Source of the DNA: Candidatus Hermodarchaeum yapensis
GTDB lineage: Archaea > Asgardarchaeota > Hermodarchaeia > Hermodarchaeales > Hermodarchaeaceae
Reading direction: 5' to 3'
Length of the DNA stretch: 64,000 bases
Assembly: GCA_016840405.1 (NCBI GenBank)
Contig: JAEOSK010000003.1
Coordinates: 62,001-126,000 of the forward strand
The first letter of the stretch is position 1, and every line of letters begins with the position of its first letter. The position numbers and the translations under genes are program-made. Below the pieces are notes generated by a model. The model had not been told where the DNA came from, did no database searches, and saw only the letters and a program-made list of their open reading frames with translations. Below, piece by piece: positions 9,468 to 18,047 of this stretch.

Positions 9468-9899
9468 TCAGGATTCGCCAAAACCCGCTACTTCAATGTC
9501 AAGCATCGAAGCAATATTCTCGATGAAATAAGAAACTGCAAATGGAAGAGCGTTGTATTCTTCCTGGAAGCCTTCAAAGCTGAGAGTAGTTATTCCCTCA
9601 TGACCAATTACACCCACACTTCCTTCGTCAGTAATGTAATACTTGACCTCAGCTAATTCTCCATTAGCTCCCAAAAGCGCACTATAGAGTTTGAGCTTAT
9701 CCACGTTCTTAAGAGCATCTTTCTCCACGATGGTTACGAAAAAGCGGATCCACTTATCACCCCTATCAACTACTAAGAAGAAACGGCGGTCTTTAATTGA
9801 ATAGGGGAGGATTATGCGATCTTCAGCGGGAATTACGCGGTAGGTTAAATTCATCTCTTTGAGATAACCTTCAATCTTTTCCATTGTTGATGTCATCAT
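9468..9899 (-). CDS. YbjN/chaperone-fold-like hypothetical protein, copy A
   Basis: This 143-residue soluble protein is clearly related to the next gene upstream (9957-10421). Both share a KYYIT/KYFIT, VGIVGHEGI-like block and a LPFAVSYF/IPYGIVYF block. The pattern of a single alpha/beta domain of about 140 residues resembles the YbjN/type III secretion chaperone-like fold, but that assignment is inference. Such proteins usually act as chaperones or regulators. The pair suggests a duplication with retained function, perhaps as a heterodimer. Confidence 0.6.
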   Translation of the reverse strand: MMTSTMEKIEGYLKEMNLTYRVIPAEDRIILPYSIKDRRFFLVVDRGDKWIRFFVTIVEKDALKNVDKLKLYSALLGANGELAEVKYYITDEGSVGVIGHEGITTLSFEGFQEEYNALPFAVSYFIENIASMLDIEVAGFGES

Positions 9900-9956
9900 G
9901 CTTACCTCATTTGGTTCAAATCTATCATTGGGTTTCCTACATTAAACTATACTCAC

Positions 9957-10421
9957 TCACGTGTAGAATGAGAGTTCATCAGTGGATGGAAGTGTGAGAG
10001 AAATCTTGGTTTTCTTTGCAATGACCGTAGTGAAATAGACGATGCCGTAAGGGATAGCCCGAAATTCATCGCGAAAACCGTCAATGGTCAGAACCTTGAT
10101 TCCTTCATGACCGACGATTCCCACATCTCCTCGTTTTGTGATGAAGTACTTGATTTCAGCAAGATGACCATTGGCTTGTAAGAGCTCGAGATATAATTTC
10201 TCACGTTTTTTCTTACTTCGAATCTTATTATGAAGCATTAGTAATGTCCAAAACCGTACGAAGTTCCCTGATACATCGATTACCACATCAAATTGAAGAT
10301 TTTGTTCTGGGACCCTATAGGGAACCTTAATCCTGTTGATTTCTCCTTTAATAGGTTTAATCTCATAGGACAGATGCATAGACTTCAGATAGGTAATTAC
10401 AGTATCAAGGATTTCAGACAT
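9957..10421 (-). CDS. YbjN/chaperone-fold-like hypothetical protein, copy B
   Basis: This 154-residue paralogue of the preceding gene shares the GHLAEIKYFIT and VGIVGHEGIKVL segments. I chose ATG 10421 because a GGAG sequence sits eight bases before it; an upstream in-frame ATG at 10451 would add ten residues. Copy B is more basic in its middle (IRSKKKREK) than copy A. No enzyme motif is visible. The two copies are separated by 57 bases. Confidence 0.6.
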   Translation of the reverse strand: MSEILDTVITYLKSMHLSYEIKPIKGEINRIKVPYRVPEQNLQFDVVIDVSGNFVRFWTLLMLHNKIRSKKKREKLYLELLQANGHLAEIKYFITKRGDVGIVGHEGIKVLTIDGFRDEFRAIPYGIVYFTTVIAKKTKISLTLPSTDELSFYT

Positions 10422-10502
10422 ATCAGTTTCTCCATGACTTCCAGTATTCAATTGAAACCGACCAACTTAGAAAAAGCTATCTGCATCAGAAAAAATGGCT
10501 CT

Positions 10503-10542
10503 GAGAAAAAAAGGAAAGATGTGAGGTGCATTTGCACCTCAC
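10503..10542 (-). terminator. Intrinsic terminator after the MFS transporter
   Basis: A perfect 10-bp inverted repeat (10521-10530 with 10533-10542) is followed on the minus strand by a T-rich tract, ATCTTTCCTTTTTTTCTC. It lies 12 bases beyond the stop codon of the minus-strand transporter gene. Confidence 0.8.
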
Positions 10543-10553
10543 TGCTATCCATT

Positions 10554-11840
10554 TTATTCTGTTGTCTCGTATTCTTCGCCAGCTTCACCGCGCTTGACGA
10601 AGAACATTGCAATTAGGGCTAAGATTAGAAAAACGATTGAATAGGGCCAAAGAATAATCCATTTTGTTGTAAGTGTAAATCCGAAGAAGATTTCCAAAAG
10701 GTCTGCTAAAAGTCCGAAGACTATGGGACCGAGGGCTGCAGCAAGCTGACTGAAAATATAATAGATGCCCGTGTAGGTTCCCTGTTTTTTCCGACTGACT
10801 TCCCAGAGCATGACAATACTGTTGACATTTATAAATGCCCAGAAGAAGCCGCCTAGTCCAAGGATAGCCATTAGTGGAAGTTGCACTGTCACAAAGCTAG
10901 CAGCGGCCAAAGTTAAGATCAGTCCCACTAGACCAATCATGATTGTGCGTCGTCGACCGAACTTTAGGGCAATTAATCCGCCTGGTACTGCGAAGAGAAC
11001 GAAGATCAGAGCGAATAGAGTCATGGTAAATGAAGCGGTTCCTGGTGTCCAACTTAAAGTGAACACACCATATGAGGTGAACCAGGTTTCCAGTGTGTAA
11101 AACGCCACGAACCATGCGAAAATTGCAAAGAGAATGGCAAGAATTGAGCGATCACTTCGAGCTTCTTTGAAAGCCTCCCGAAGGGGTGATTCTACTTTTT
11201 CAATCTCTTGAGGAATTTCAGGTTCACGAATCAGGACTACAAGAATTGCTAGACAGATTAGCATTATCCCAGCTGTGACTCCGAACGCCAAAATCGGATT
11301 GATATCGTATAGAAATGACCCAGCCACAAAGGCTATGATTGATCCTATTCCTGCCATGAGGTTTATGATCCCATTGGCAGGACTTCGTTTTTCAGGGGGT
11401 GTAAAGTCGGGCATCATTGCTACAACTGGCGCTCGATAGATTGCCATAGCGATGTCAAAACCAAGGATTAGAATCACTAAGCCAGCCAGACCAAGAAATC
11501 CTGGTACAGCAGCCACGATTGGGAGTCCGATAAGGAATCCGGCAGCAAGAGGGATGCCTATGATAATATATGGCATTCGTCGACCAAAGCGGGTCCACGT
11601 TTTATCCGATTTTGAGCCCATGAGAGGATTCATGAATAGGGCAATGAAGTTATCGAGCCCCATGATGAATCCAGCAAGTGAAACGACGAAGAGAAATCCC
11701 GGAATCGTACTGAGAATTGACGCCTGAAGGAAGAGTGGTATATAGGAATTGAAGAGAGACCAAGAAATTCCAGTTGTGAAGAACCCGAGACCGATGAGAA
11801 GAATTGTTACCCAACTGAACTTGTACTTTTCCTCACTCAT
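10554..11840 (-). CDS. MFS transporter, GPH/SLC45-like
   Basis: This 428-residue protein has about 12 membrane segments. The early loop motif after TM2 reads GSKSDKTWTRFGRRMPYI, which is the conserved signature of glycoside-pentoside-hexuronide and SLC45-type sugar transporters (a D-x-x-x-x-R-x-G-R-R-x-P pattern). The N-terminus starts soon after a short charged segment. It is likely a cation-coupled sugar or glycoside symporter, but the substrate cannot be inferred. The gene stands alone with its own terminator. Confidence 0.85.
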   Translation of the reverse strand: MSEEKYKFSWVTILLIGLGFFTTGISWSLFNSYIPLFLQASILSTIPGFLFVVSLAGFIMGLDNFIALFMNPLMGSKSDKTWTRFGRRMPYIIIGIPLAAGFLIGLPIVAAVPGFLGLAGLVILILGFDIAMAIYRAPVVAMMPDFTPPEKRSPANGIINLMAGIGSIIAFVAGSFLYDINPILAFGVTAGIMLICLAILVVLIREPEIPQEIEKVESPLREAFKEARSDRSILAILFAIFAWFVAFYTLETWFTSYGVFTLSWTPGTASFTMTLFALIFVLFAVPGGLIALKFGRRRTIMIGLVGLILTLAAASFVTVQLPLMAILGLGGFFWAFINVNSIVMLWEVSRKKQGTYTGIYYIFSQLAAALGPIVFGLLADLLEIFFGFTLTTKWIILWPYSIVFLILALIAMFFVKRGEAGEEYETTE

Positions 11841-12116
11841 TTATTAATACACCTAACAATATACTGTGAAGACAGAGAATTAGTGTGCCCTTACCATCTG
11901 CTATCCACTTAAGTTTAAAGGTCATTAGAAAAGAGAACCAATCGTTTTTAGGGTCGTCGTTAGACTACCTATTAGCTTCGGTGTCCAAATACTGCTTCTG
12001 AACTAATCAGCTAAAGACTGATGTTGGGATGTTTTTTAATACACTCGATTAGAAAGATGGAGCTAGGCGTAAGAGGCTAGGATCTGAAATACGTGATTTA
12101 GGTTCAATGATAGCAA

Positions 12117-12326
12117 TTACTTCGTGAGGGGTATGGACCGCCCACAATTGCGACACCGAGCTTCCTTTTCTTTTGAAAGGAGCCAGTTGTAGTGCTTGCG
12201 TTTAAGGAGGTTGAGCTGTCCGCAGGCGGGACATGTGATGGGTTTTGAGGTTGAGCGCTGCACGGAAGACACCGCGCCGGACTCCAACAACGTTATCGGC
12301 ATCACTTCCCTATTTGTTTCTCTCAA
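12117..12326 (-). CDS. Small zinc-ribbon protein
   Basis: This 69-residue protein ends in a zinc ribbon: Cys-x2-Cys in CPACGQ and a second Cys-x2-Cys in CRNCGR, separated by about 25 residues. The first 27 residues are low in structure and may not be translated, since a downstream start is possible. The ribbon pattern is common in small archaeal nucleic-acid or protein-binding adaptors. It is divergent from cdd, with an inverted repeat between the two. Confidence 0.55.
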   Translation of the reverse strand: MRETNREVMPITLLESGAVSSVQRSTSKPITCPACGQLNLLKRKHYNWLLSKEKEARCRNCGRSIPLTK

Positions 12327-12358
12327 GCTAATCGGTCCAAAAAAGGTATTTAAACCCT

Positions 12359-12396
12359 TGGATTTAGGTATGGGGCGACTATATCCCCTAAATCCA
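12359..12396. repeat. Ten-base inverted repeat between zinc-ribbon gene and cdd
   Basis: TGGATTTAGG (12359-12368) is repeated in inverted orientation at 12387-12396, with an 18-base spacer. It is placed just upstream of the minus-strand zinc-ribbon gene. It could be an operator or an RNA hairpin. Confidence 0.5.
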
Positions 12397-12617
12397 GCAA
12401 AACAGGCATAATATGTTTATTTAACGAATTTTAGCGATTTAAGCCGAATTAAGGACGCGTTGGAGATTTAAGGAATTCTAAAAGCCCCATTTATAAAGCC
12501 AGTAATACCCGAAAGGGATTCTTACCTACTCAATCACTCCGAAAAACCGTCGAGCTCTTATAGGTTGTACACATGGAAACGGCTAGTAATTAACGAATTT
12601 TTTCAGGAGTTACGCGA

Positions 12618-13028
12618 ATGCCTCCCAACGATGAAGAGCTAATAACGCGAGCACGCAACGCCCAAAAAAATGCTTACGCCCCATTCTCCCAATTCAAAGT
12701 TGGAGCTGCTCTGCTCACAGATAACGGGAAGATCTATTCTGGATGTAACGTGGAGAACTCAACCTATGGTGCGACCAATTGTGCTGAACGGACTGCAATA
12801 TTTACGGCTGTTTGTGATGGAGCACGCAACTTTCAGAAGATCGTTGTTGTGACCGACCGTGAGGATCCCGTGATGCCATGTGGTATCTGCCGGAACGTAT
12901 TGTTTGAATTTTCTCCCAAAATGGAAATCATTGCTGTTGGCGCATCAGGGAATACTGAACGGATTCAGCTGTCGGCACTCTTTCCGAAGGGTTTTCGTTT
13001 AGAGAAGAAGCAGGAAAAAGAAGTTTAG
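12618..13028 (+). CDS. cdd: Cytidine deaminase
   Basis: This enzyme hydrolyses cytidine and deoxycytidine to the uridine forms in pyrimidine salvage. The 136-residue length is usual for the tetrameric class. The active site is complete: Cys55-Ala-Glu57 (proton shuttle and zinc ligand) and Pro-Cys88-x-x-Cys91 giving the other two zinc ligands. The substrate loop FKVGAALLT and NVENSTYG are also present. TATA-like stretches lie at about 12490 and 12556. It is transcribed alone, divergent from the zinc-ribbon gene. Confidence 0.95.
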   Translation: MPPNDEELITRARNAQKNAYAPFSQFKVGAALLTDNGKIYSGCNVENSTYGATNCAERTAIFTAVCDGARNFQKIVVVTDREDPVMPCGICRNVLFEFSPKMEIIAVGASGNTERIQLSALFPKGFRLEKKQEKEV

Positions 13029-13065
13029 AAAGTTGTACTCCGTTCATTGTGTTGAAATGTAGAGA

Positions 13066-13425
13066 TTAGGCATTTCGAGTCATGATGACGCGAATATACT
13101 TGAAGACGAGAACAAGAAGCTCATAATCAAGAAGTGGGCCAAAGGCGATGCGTTGATTGTCGTTGGCTTCAGCGTAGAGGAAGACGTTGACGTTCTTTTT
13201 TACAATGACACTTGCTTGGTTGGATTCAGCATAGACATCCATCCCTTGGAAAAACTGCTTCACGAATTCGATGTCGAGAGGGCGACTGATTTGGATGTTA
13301 GCGTAGCCGGATTCAGTGCAGTGGATTTTCATTTTACCAAGAAAAAGGGCATCATCGGTGACGGAGGGTTCGGCCTCTTGGAGGAGTGACAGGAGAGTCT
13401 GTTTGACTAAATCTTTCCTCGCCAT
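13066..13425 (-). CDS. Hypothetical protein, 119 residues
   Basis: I do not recognise this gene. It encodes a soluble alpha/beta protein with helix-rich ends and a central beta section with little charge bias and no cysteine cluster. Codon use resembles its neighbours and the start ATG is clear. It converges with cdd, with 37 bases between the stop codons. Confidence 0.55.
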   Translation of the reverse strand: MARKDLVKQTLLSLLQEAEPSVTDDALFLGKMKIHCTESGYANIQISRPLDIEFVKQFFQGMDVYAESNQASVIVKKNVNVFLYAEANDNQRIAFGPLLDYELLVLVFKYIRVIMTRNA

Positions 13426-13603
13426 GTTCCGATCCCGCCTTCTTGTTTTAGGTTGTCCACACCTCGTGGTGTCATTCTATGCCTGTACGTGCGTCCAATT
13501 AAGTTTTCTTATGATGCATCAGTCGGGTTTTAATATAATAGAATTATGCAGGAGGGAAGCTAGTACATTCTGTATTTAAGTCTTGAATTTTGGGTGACAA
13601 ATC

Positions 13604-13945
13604 GTGATTACTGGTCGATATGATGAGCGTCCGGAAGAACCAGTGACAATGTATGGATCGACGGGTACAACCATTCGGTGGCTCATCAACAAAGAGAATG
13701 GTGCTCAAACCTTTGCGATGCGTCGGTTTGTGATTCAACCAGGTGGAGAAATTCCATTACATGGACATGAAGCGGATCATGAGATTTACATTCTCTCAGG
13801 TGAAGGTATCGCTTTTACAGAAAACCAAGAAGTTGTTGTCAAAGAAGATATGTTTGTGTATATTCCGTCGAATGAACCGCATGGTTATCGCAACTCGAGT
13901 GATTTACCATTCGTGTTTCTGTGTGTCATTCCGATTCTTGATTAA
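13604..13945 (+). CDS. Single-domain cupin protein
   Basis: This 113-residue small beta-barrel protein starts at GTG 13604. The cupin metal motifs are complete: motif 1 reads Gly-x5-His-x-His-x-Asp-His-Glu within PLHGHEADHEIY, and motif 2 has the late PxxxPH in IPSNEPHGY. Such proteins bind a metal and act as isomerases, dioxygenases or sensors. It converges with the serine dehydratase alpha gene, with two bases between the stop codons. No specific substrate can be given. Confidence 0.82.
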   Translation: MITGRYDERPEEPVTMYGSTGTTIRWLINKENGAQTFAMRRFVIQPGGEIPLHGHEADHEIYILSGEGIAFTENQEVVVKEDMFVYIPSNEPHGYRNSSDLPFVFLCVIPILD

Positions 13946-13947
13946 GG

Positions 13948-14808
13948 CTAGGCTAGTTTTCGACGAAGGCGTACTCCGGTGGGAGTATTAGCGAGCCCTC
14001 CAAGGCTGGTTTCACGAAGACTCTCAGGAAGGGCCTCTCCCACTTCACGCATTGCACCAATAACTTCGTCAACGGGAATTCGGCTCTTTATGCCAGTAAG
14101 TGCTAGGTCAGCCCCGAGGAGAGCCTGCATTAGAGCACCGCCGTTCCGTAAAACACACGGGACCTCCACTAATCCGGCGACAGGATCGCAGACTAATCCT
14201 AACATGTTACTCAGTGTTAGCGCTACTGCATGACCTACCATGGTGGGACTTCCTCCTGCTAATTCAGTGAGAGCCCCTGCAGCCATAGCAGCAGCTACTC
14301 CACATTCGGCTTGACATCCCCCTTCGGCACCAGAAATGGATGCGTTGAGTGAACACACGATTCCGATTCCTGCAGCAGTAAAGAGAGCTTTAATGATAGC
14401 AGCTTCGTCGAGTTCAAGTTTCTCTTTTGCTAACAGTAACGCAGCAGGTACGATGCCACAGCTTCCTGCGGTGGGGCAAGCGACGATACGCCCCATAGAG
14501 GCATTCACTTCAGCTACTCCCAAAGCCCTAGCCACAGCGTTACTTACTTCAGAACTCAGAAATTTTGGTTCACGAGAAAAGAGAAGTTTGGCATCGCCAC
14601 CGCTCAATCCACTAACTGAGCGAATATCCTCTGTAATGCCCCGTTCGAGGGCTAGTTTCATGACCTCCCAAGAAATGACCATTTGCCCACGAATTGTGCT
14701 TGGAGATTCGTCTTCCTGCTCAGCTTCGACAGCTAACACAATATCGCCAATGCACTTTTTCTGACGTCCTGCAAGCCTAATGAGCTGTTTCATTGAATCA
14801 TAATACAC
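13948..14808 (-). CDS. sdaAA: L-serine dehydratase, iron-sulfur-dependent, alpha subunit
   Basis: The alpha subunit of the two-subunit L-serine dehydratase converts L-serine to pyruvate and ammonia with a [4Fe-4S] cluster. The protein has 286 residues. Cysteine motifs CPTAGSCGIVP, GGCQAECGVAAAM and VCDPVAGLVEVPC supply the cluster ligands and match the family. It lies directly downstream of the beta subunit with 11 bases between, so the two are one operon. Pyruvate produced here can feed acetyl-CoA and the C1 pathway. The beta and alpha chains are separate, as in Gram-positive type enzymes. Confidence 0.93.
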   Translation of the reverse strand: MYYDSMKQLIRLAGRQKKCIGDIVLAVEAEQEDESPSTIRGQMVISWEVMKLALERGITEDIRSVSGLSGGDAKLLFSREPKFLSSEVSNAVARALGVAEVNASMGRIVACPTAGSCGIVPAALLLAKEKLELDEAAIIKALFTAAGIGIVCSLNASISGAEGGCQAECGVAAAMAAGALTELAGGSPTMVGHAVALTLSNMLGLVCDPVAGLVEVPCVLRNGGALMQALLGADLALTGIKSRIPVDEVIGAMREVGEALPESLRETSLGGLANTPTGVRLRRKLA

Positions 14809-14819
14809 AGCAAATCACC

Positions 14820-15500
14820 TCAGTATATTGGAGGAATAATTCGCACAATCTGTGCCTGATCCTCCAATTCGCTGATAACACTAGGGGGGAGTGGTTGATC
14901 CATCTCCACTGCCATTGCCGCTAAACCACCTCTTCGTTGGCGACTTACATGCATGGTAGAGATGTTAACTTTGCTTTGGGCAATAAGCGATGACGCTTTA
15001 GCGACAATTCCCGGTCGATCATTATGGATAGTAATGAGGGTATGATATTCACCAGACAAGTAGATGGGAAGCCCATTGATTTCGATGATACTGATATTTC
15101 CTCCACCCACAGAGACCGCCGTGATTTCAAAATGCGTACCACTAGTTCCCGCTATGAGAAGGCGAAGAGTATTCGGATGGTAATCTTCACCCAAGTCGAC
15201 ATTCTGGAATTTGACCTTCATTCCTTGCTCCTTTGCAATTGCTAACGATTTCTTGATTCGTTCATCAGCAGCATCGTATCCTAAGAGTCCTGCAATAATT
15301 GCTTTGTCTGTTCCGTGTCCTTTGCCTGTGAGGGCATAGGACCCATGAAGTTGAATGATGGCTTCGACAACGGGTTCACCCATGACTGCTAAACTAATCT
15401 GTCCAATCCGTACAGCAGCCGCCGTGTGAGAACTGGAGGGACCTATCATAATTGGTCCAATGACTTCAAAGACGCTGTCAGCTTTGCCCATTTCATCCAC
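14820..15500 (-). CDS. sdaAB: L-serine dehydratase, iron-sulfur-dependent, beta subunit
   Basis: The beta subunit (226 residues) has an N-terminal SDH-beta domain starting VIGPIMIGPSSSHTAA and a C-terminal ACT domain (about 150-225, with HNDRPGIVAKASSLIA). ACT domains usually bind amino acids, so serine or another amino acid may regulate the enzyme. It is the first gene of the sdaAB-sdaAA operon and ends 11 bases before the alpha gene. Confidence 0.93.
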   Translation of the reverse strand: MDEMGKADSVFEVIGPIMIGPSSSHTAAAVRIGQISLAVMGEPVVEAIIQLHGSYALTGKGHGTDKAIIAGLLGYDAADERIKKSLAIAKEQGMKVKFQNVDLGEDYHPNTLRLLIAGTSGTHFEITAVSVGGGNISIIEINGLPIYLSGEYHTLITIHNDRPGIVAKASSLIAQSKVNISTMHVSRQRRGGLAAMAVEMDQPLPPSVISELEDQAQIVRIIPPIY

Positions 15501-15597
15501 CTGTTTATGCTGGGTTTAGTTTCTTCTTAAACGATTCGTAGGACAAATGAAATATTACACAATCTGCAGGAAGTAGCGGAGAATTGTCTGTATAGTT

Positions 15598-16425
15598 TCA
15601 TATTAGCTGTGGGAGTGGCATTATGAAGAGAAAGTACCAAAGGGAAAAGACTGTGACGAAAATACTTGTTATTGCGATCCCCCAATCTTTTGCGGTAAAT
15701 TTTGGATAGGAAAGAAAGGTTCGGGTTTTAGCAAAACCAAAACCACGCCCGTCCATTGCTAGAGTAAGTGCATCAACACGTCCTAGAGCTGAGAAAATTA
15801 AGGGGATGAAAGTGTAGCGGATACGACGCATGAAACTACGGATGATACCGCGGTCGATAGGAATACCTCGGGCCCGTTGAGCCGCTTGAACTGTATTGGA
15901 TTCGTCATCAAAGAGAGGTACTAATCGAAGAGCAAGGACGAGAGTGTAGCCATACCTGTAAGGGATACGGAGTTGTGTGAGGGAGGCGGCAAATCGGCTA
16001 GGATCTGTTGTGGCAACAAACAGGGCACTAACCAAGACTATGTTGATGAGCCGGAAGACAAGATTAAGGGCGTTAGTTATTCCCATGGTTGTGATGGGGA
16101 GGAAAGGACCGAATCCTGGTGCAAGAGTTGGAATGAGATAGAAGAGAATAGATCCATAAGGTGTGAATAAAATTTGGACTACTGCTATTAGTATGATGAA
16201 TGCGAGGAGGCGAAGCAGTCGTCCAAGGGCATAGCGTAATCGAATTCCAGCTCCGTAAAATCCAAGTAAGATGAAGCAGAAGATAGCAATTGCCGTGAGT
16301 ACGGAAACCAGCGTGACGGTGAGAATTGCTACAAGAATCAGGACCAGGAACTTGGTAAGTGGATTAAGCCGATGAACAAAGGAATCACGTTGAAGGTATC
16401 CAAAAGAAGAGGTTCGAGTTTTCAT
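15598..16425 (-). CDS. ecfT: ECF transporter transmembrane component (EcfT/YkoC-like)
   Basis: This 275-residue membrane protein has about five or six segments, starting with a basic N-terminus, and the cytoplasmic coupling helices typical of EcfT (Ala-Arg-Gly motif in QRARGI; Asp-Gly-Arg-Gly in MDGRGF). It forms the scaffold of an energy-coupling-factor importer. Its ATG overlaps the stop of the ATPase gene (ATGA, 16422-16425), so translation is coupled. It is the last gene of the four-gene transporter operon. Confidence 0.9.
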   Translation of the reverse strand: MKTRTSSFGYLQRDSFVHRLNPLTKFLVLILVAILTVTLVSVLTAIAIFCFILLGFYGAGIRLRYALGRLLRLLAFIILIAVVQILFTPYGSILFYLIPTLAPGFGPFLPITTMGITNALNLVFRLINIVLVSALFVATTDPSRFAASLTQLRIPYRYGYTLVLALRLVPLFDDESNTVQAAQRARGIPIDRGIIRSFMRRIRYTFIPLIFSALGRVDALTLAMDGRGFGFAKTRTFLSYPKFTAKDWGIAITSIFVTVFSLWYFLFIMPLPQLI

Positions 16426-18047
16426 CCGACTTGTTCCACCTCCAATTTATTCAATTCTAAACGGTAGGCAGAATCCCCGAGATTTTTCATGTAATCGAGC
16501 CCTTGCTGGACTGGAGCATCAATGAGAAGTTGCCCAGCATAGAGGAATAGCAGCCGATGACAATAGCTCTTAACAATTGATGCATCATGGGTAGCAAGTA
16601 AAATTGCGGCACCGTTCTCTGCAGCCTGTTGTTGAAGACGCATTATTTGGTGGACATTTCGGTAGTCTTGACCGATGAAAGGTTCATCAAGAAGGAGTAA
16701 TTGGGGATGATGAAGGAGGATTGACGCAATAGTGAGGCGTCGTTGTTCACCCAGGCTCAAAGAAAACGGCGATTGGTCGCGATAGTTGGATAAGCCCAAG
16801 ACCTCTAGTAATTCTTCTGCTCGATCACGGGCCACGTTCGGTTCAGGGATTTTCAAATGCTCTGACGCTAAAAGGACCTCCTCCCATACAGTTTGGGTAA
16901 AAAGCTGATGAAGGGGATTCTGAAATATTATGCCCACTTTTTGGGCTAGCTTGGACACAGGTTGTTTTAGGAGATTCTCTCCATTTAGTTGAATGAATCC
17001 CGTATCTGGGTGTAAGAGTCCCATTAGGTGGAGAAGAAGGGTGGATTTGCCCGATCCATTGGCACCCATAATTGCAATAATCTCTCCAGGTTGGACAGAA
17101 AAGGTGACATCCTTGAGCGCTGGCAAAGACGGAGCGAATTCTTCCACTCGAGGATATGAGTAAGTTAAGTTGAAAACGTCAAGTAAGGTTGATTTGGGGG
17201 CAACAGACATGCTCTGTGGTTCTGGTTGTGTAAGAACTGAAGGGTGGAGTACGACTCCCAAGCCCGTTAAGGTTTGGGGAGTTTTTTGGAGTTGATCAGG
17301 AGTACCATCAAAGTGGATTTGCCCTTCATTCAAGAGGATAATACGTGAAGCTACTGTGAGAAACGGTTGAATTCGATGCTCAACAACGAGAATAGTAATC
17401 CCACTTCTGTTGAGCTGATGTAAGGTGTTGACGACTCCTAGTGTTGTGGGTGGGTCGAGCCGCGCTGTAGGTTCGTCAAAAATTAGAATGGGTGCCCGAA
17501 TTGCGAGAAAAGAGGAGATAACAACCTTTTGTTTTTCGCCTCCTGAGAGTGAGTGAGTGCTACGTGAACGAAGATTGCTAGCCGTAATGGTGTTTAGCGC
17601 CCATTCAAGTTGAGTCCTAATTTCGTCAGGAGGGACTTGGAAGTTTTCTGGACCAAATGCGACTTCGTTAAGAACTTTCAATGTTACTAGTTGACTATCC
17701 GGGTCTTGTTGGATGAGACTCACATTTCGGGCAATATCTCGAACGGAGAGGGTTCGAGTATCTTGATCATTGATTTTCACTGAGCCTTGAAATGTGCCGT
17801 TATACTCGTGTGGTATAAATCCTGCAACGGAACGTGCAAAGGTGCTTTTCCCGCTCCCACTGGGTCCAGCGATAACTATGAATTCGCCTGGTTGTATCTT
17901 TAGTTGAATATCGGTTAGTGCAGCTTTCTTGGATCCCTCGTATGTATATTCTAGGTTGTTGATTTCCAATGCCGGAGGTCTACCACGCAGTGTTGTTTGA
18001 CTAGGTGATGACAAGGCTGACGACCTTCTGGACCCAATATGAGCCAT
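16422..18047 (-). CDS. ecfA: ECF transporter ATPase, two fused ABC domains (YkoD-like)
   Basis: This 541-residue protein has two ATP-binding cassettes in one chain. Domain 1 has Walker A GPSGSGKST, signature LSGGEKQK and Walker B LIFDEP; domain 2 has Walker A GANGSGKST, signature SLGEQRR and Walker B LLLDEP. Fused ATPases are seen in the YkoEDC type of ECF importer. The ATG at 18047 lies inside the previous gene, giving a 47-base overlap; a later start may be the true one. It works with the S and T components in the membrane. Confidence 0.92.
   Translation of the reverse strand: MAHIGSRRSSALSSPSQTTLRGRPPALEINNLEYTYEGSKKAALTDIQLKIQPGEFIVIAGPSGSGKSTFARSVAGFIPHEYNGTFQGSVKINDQDTRTLSVRDIARNVSLIQQDPDSQLVTLKVLNEVAFGPENFQVPPDEIRTQLEWALNTITASNLRSRSTHSLSGGEKQKVVISSFLAIRAPILIFDEPTARLDPPTTLGVVNTLHQLNRSGITILVVEHRIQPFLTVASRIILLNEGQIHFDGTPDQLQKTPQTLTGLGVVLHPSVLTQPEPQSMSVAPKSTLLDVFNLTYSYPRVEEFAPSLPALKDVTFSVQPGEIIAIMGANGSGKSTLLLHLMGLLHPDTGFIQLNGENLLKQPVSKLAQKVGIIFQNPLHQLFTQTVWEEVLLASEHLKIPEPNVARDRAEELLEVLGLSNYRDQSPFSLSLGEQRRLTIASILLHHPQLLLLDEPFIGQDYRNVHQIMRLQQQAAENGAAILLATHDASIVKSYCHRLLFLYAGQLLIDAPVQQGLDYMKNLGDSAYRLELNKLEVEQVG

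Noticed and set aside
11841..12116. tRNA or small RNA in the gap upstream of the MFS gene
   Set aside because: No cloverleaf, TTCGA-like box or conserved structure was found by eye.
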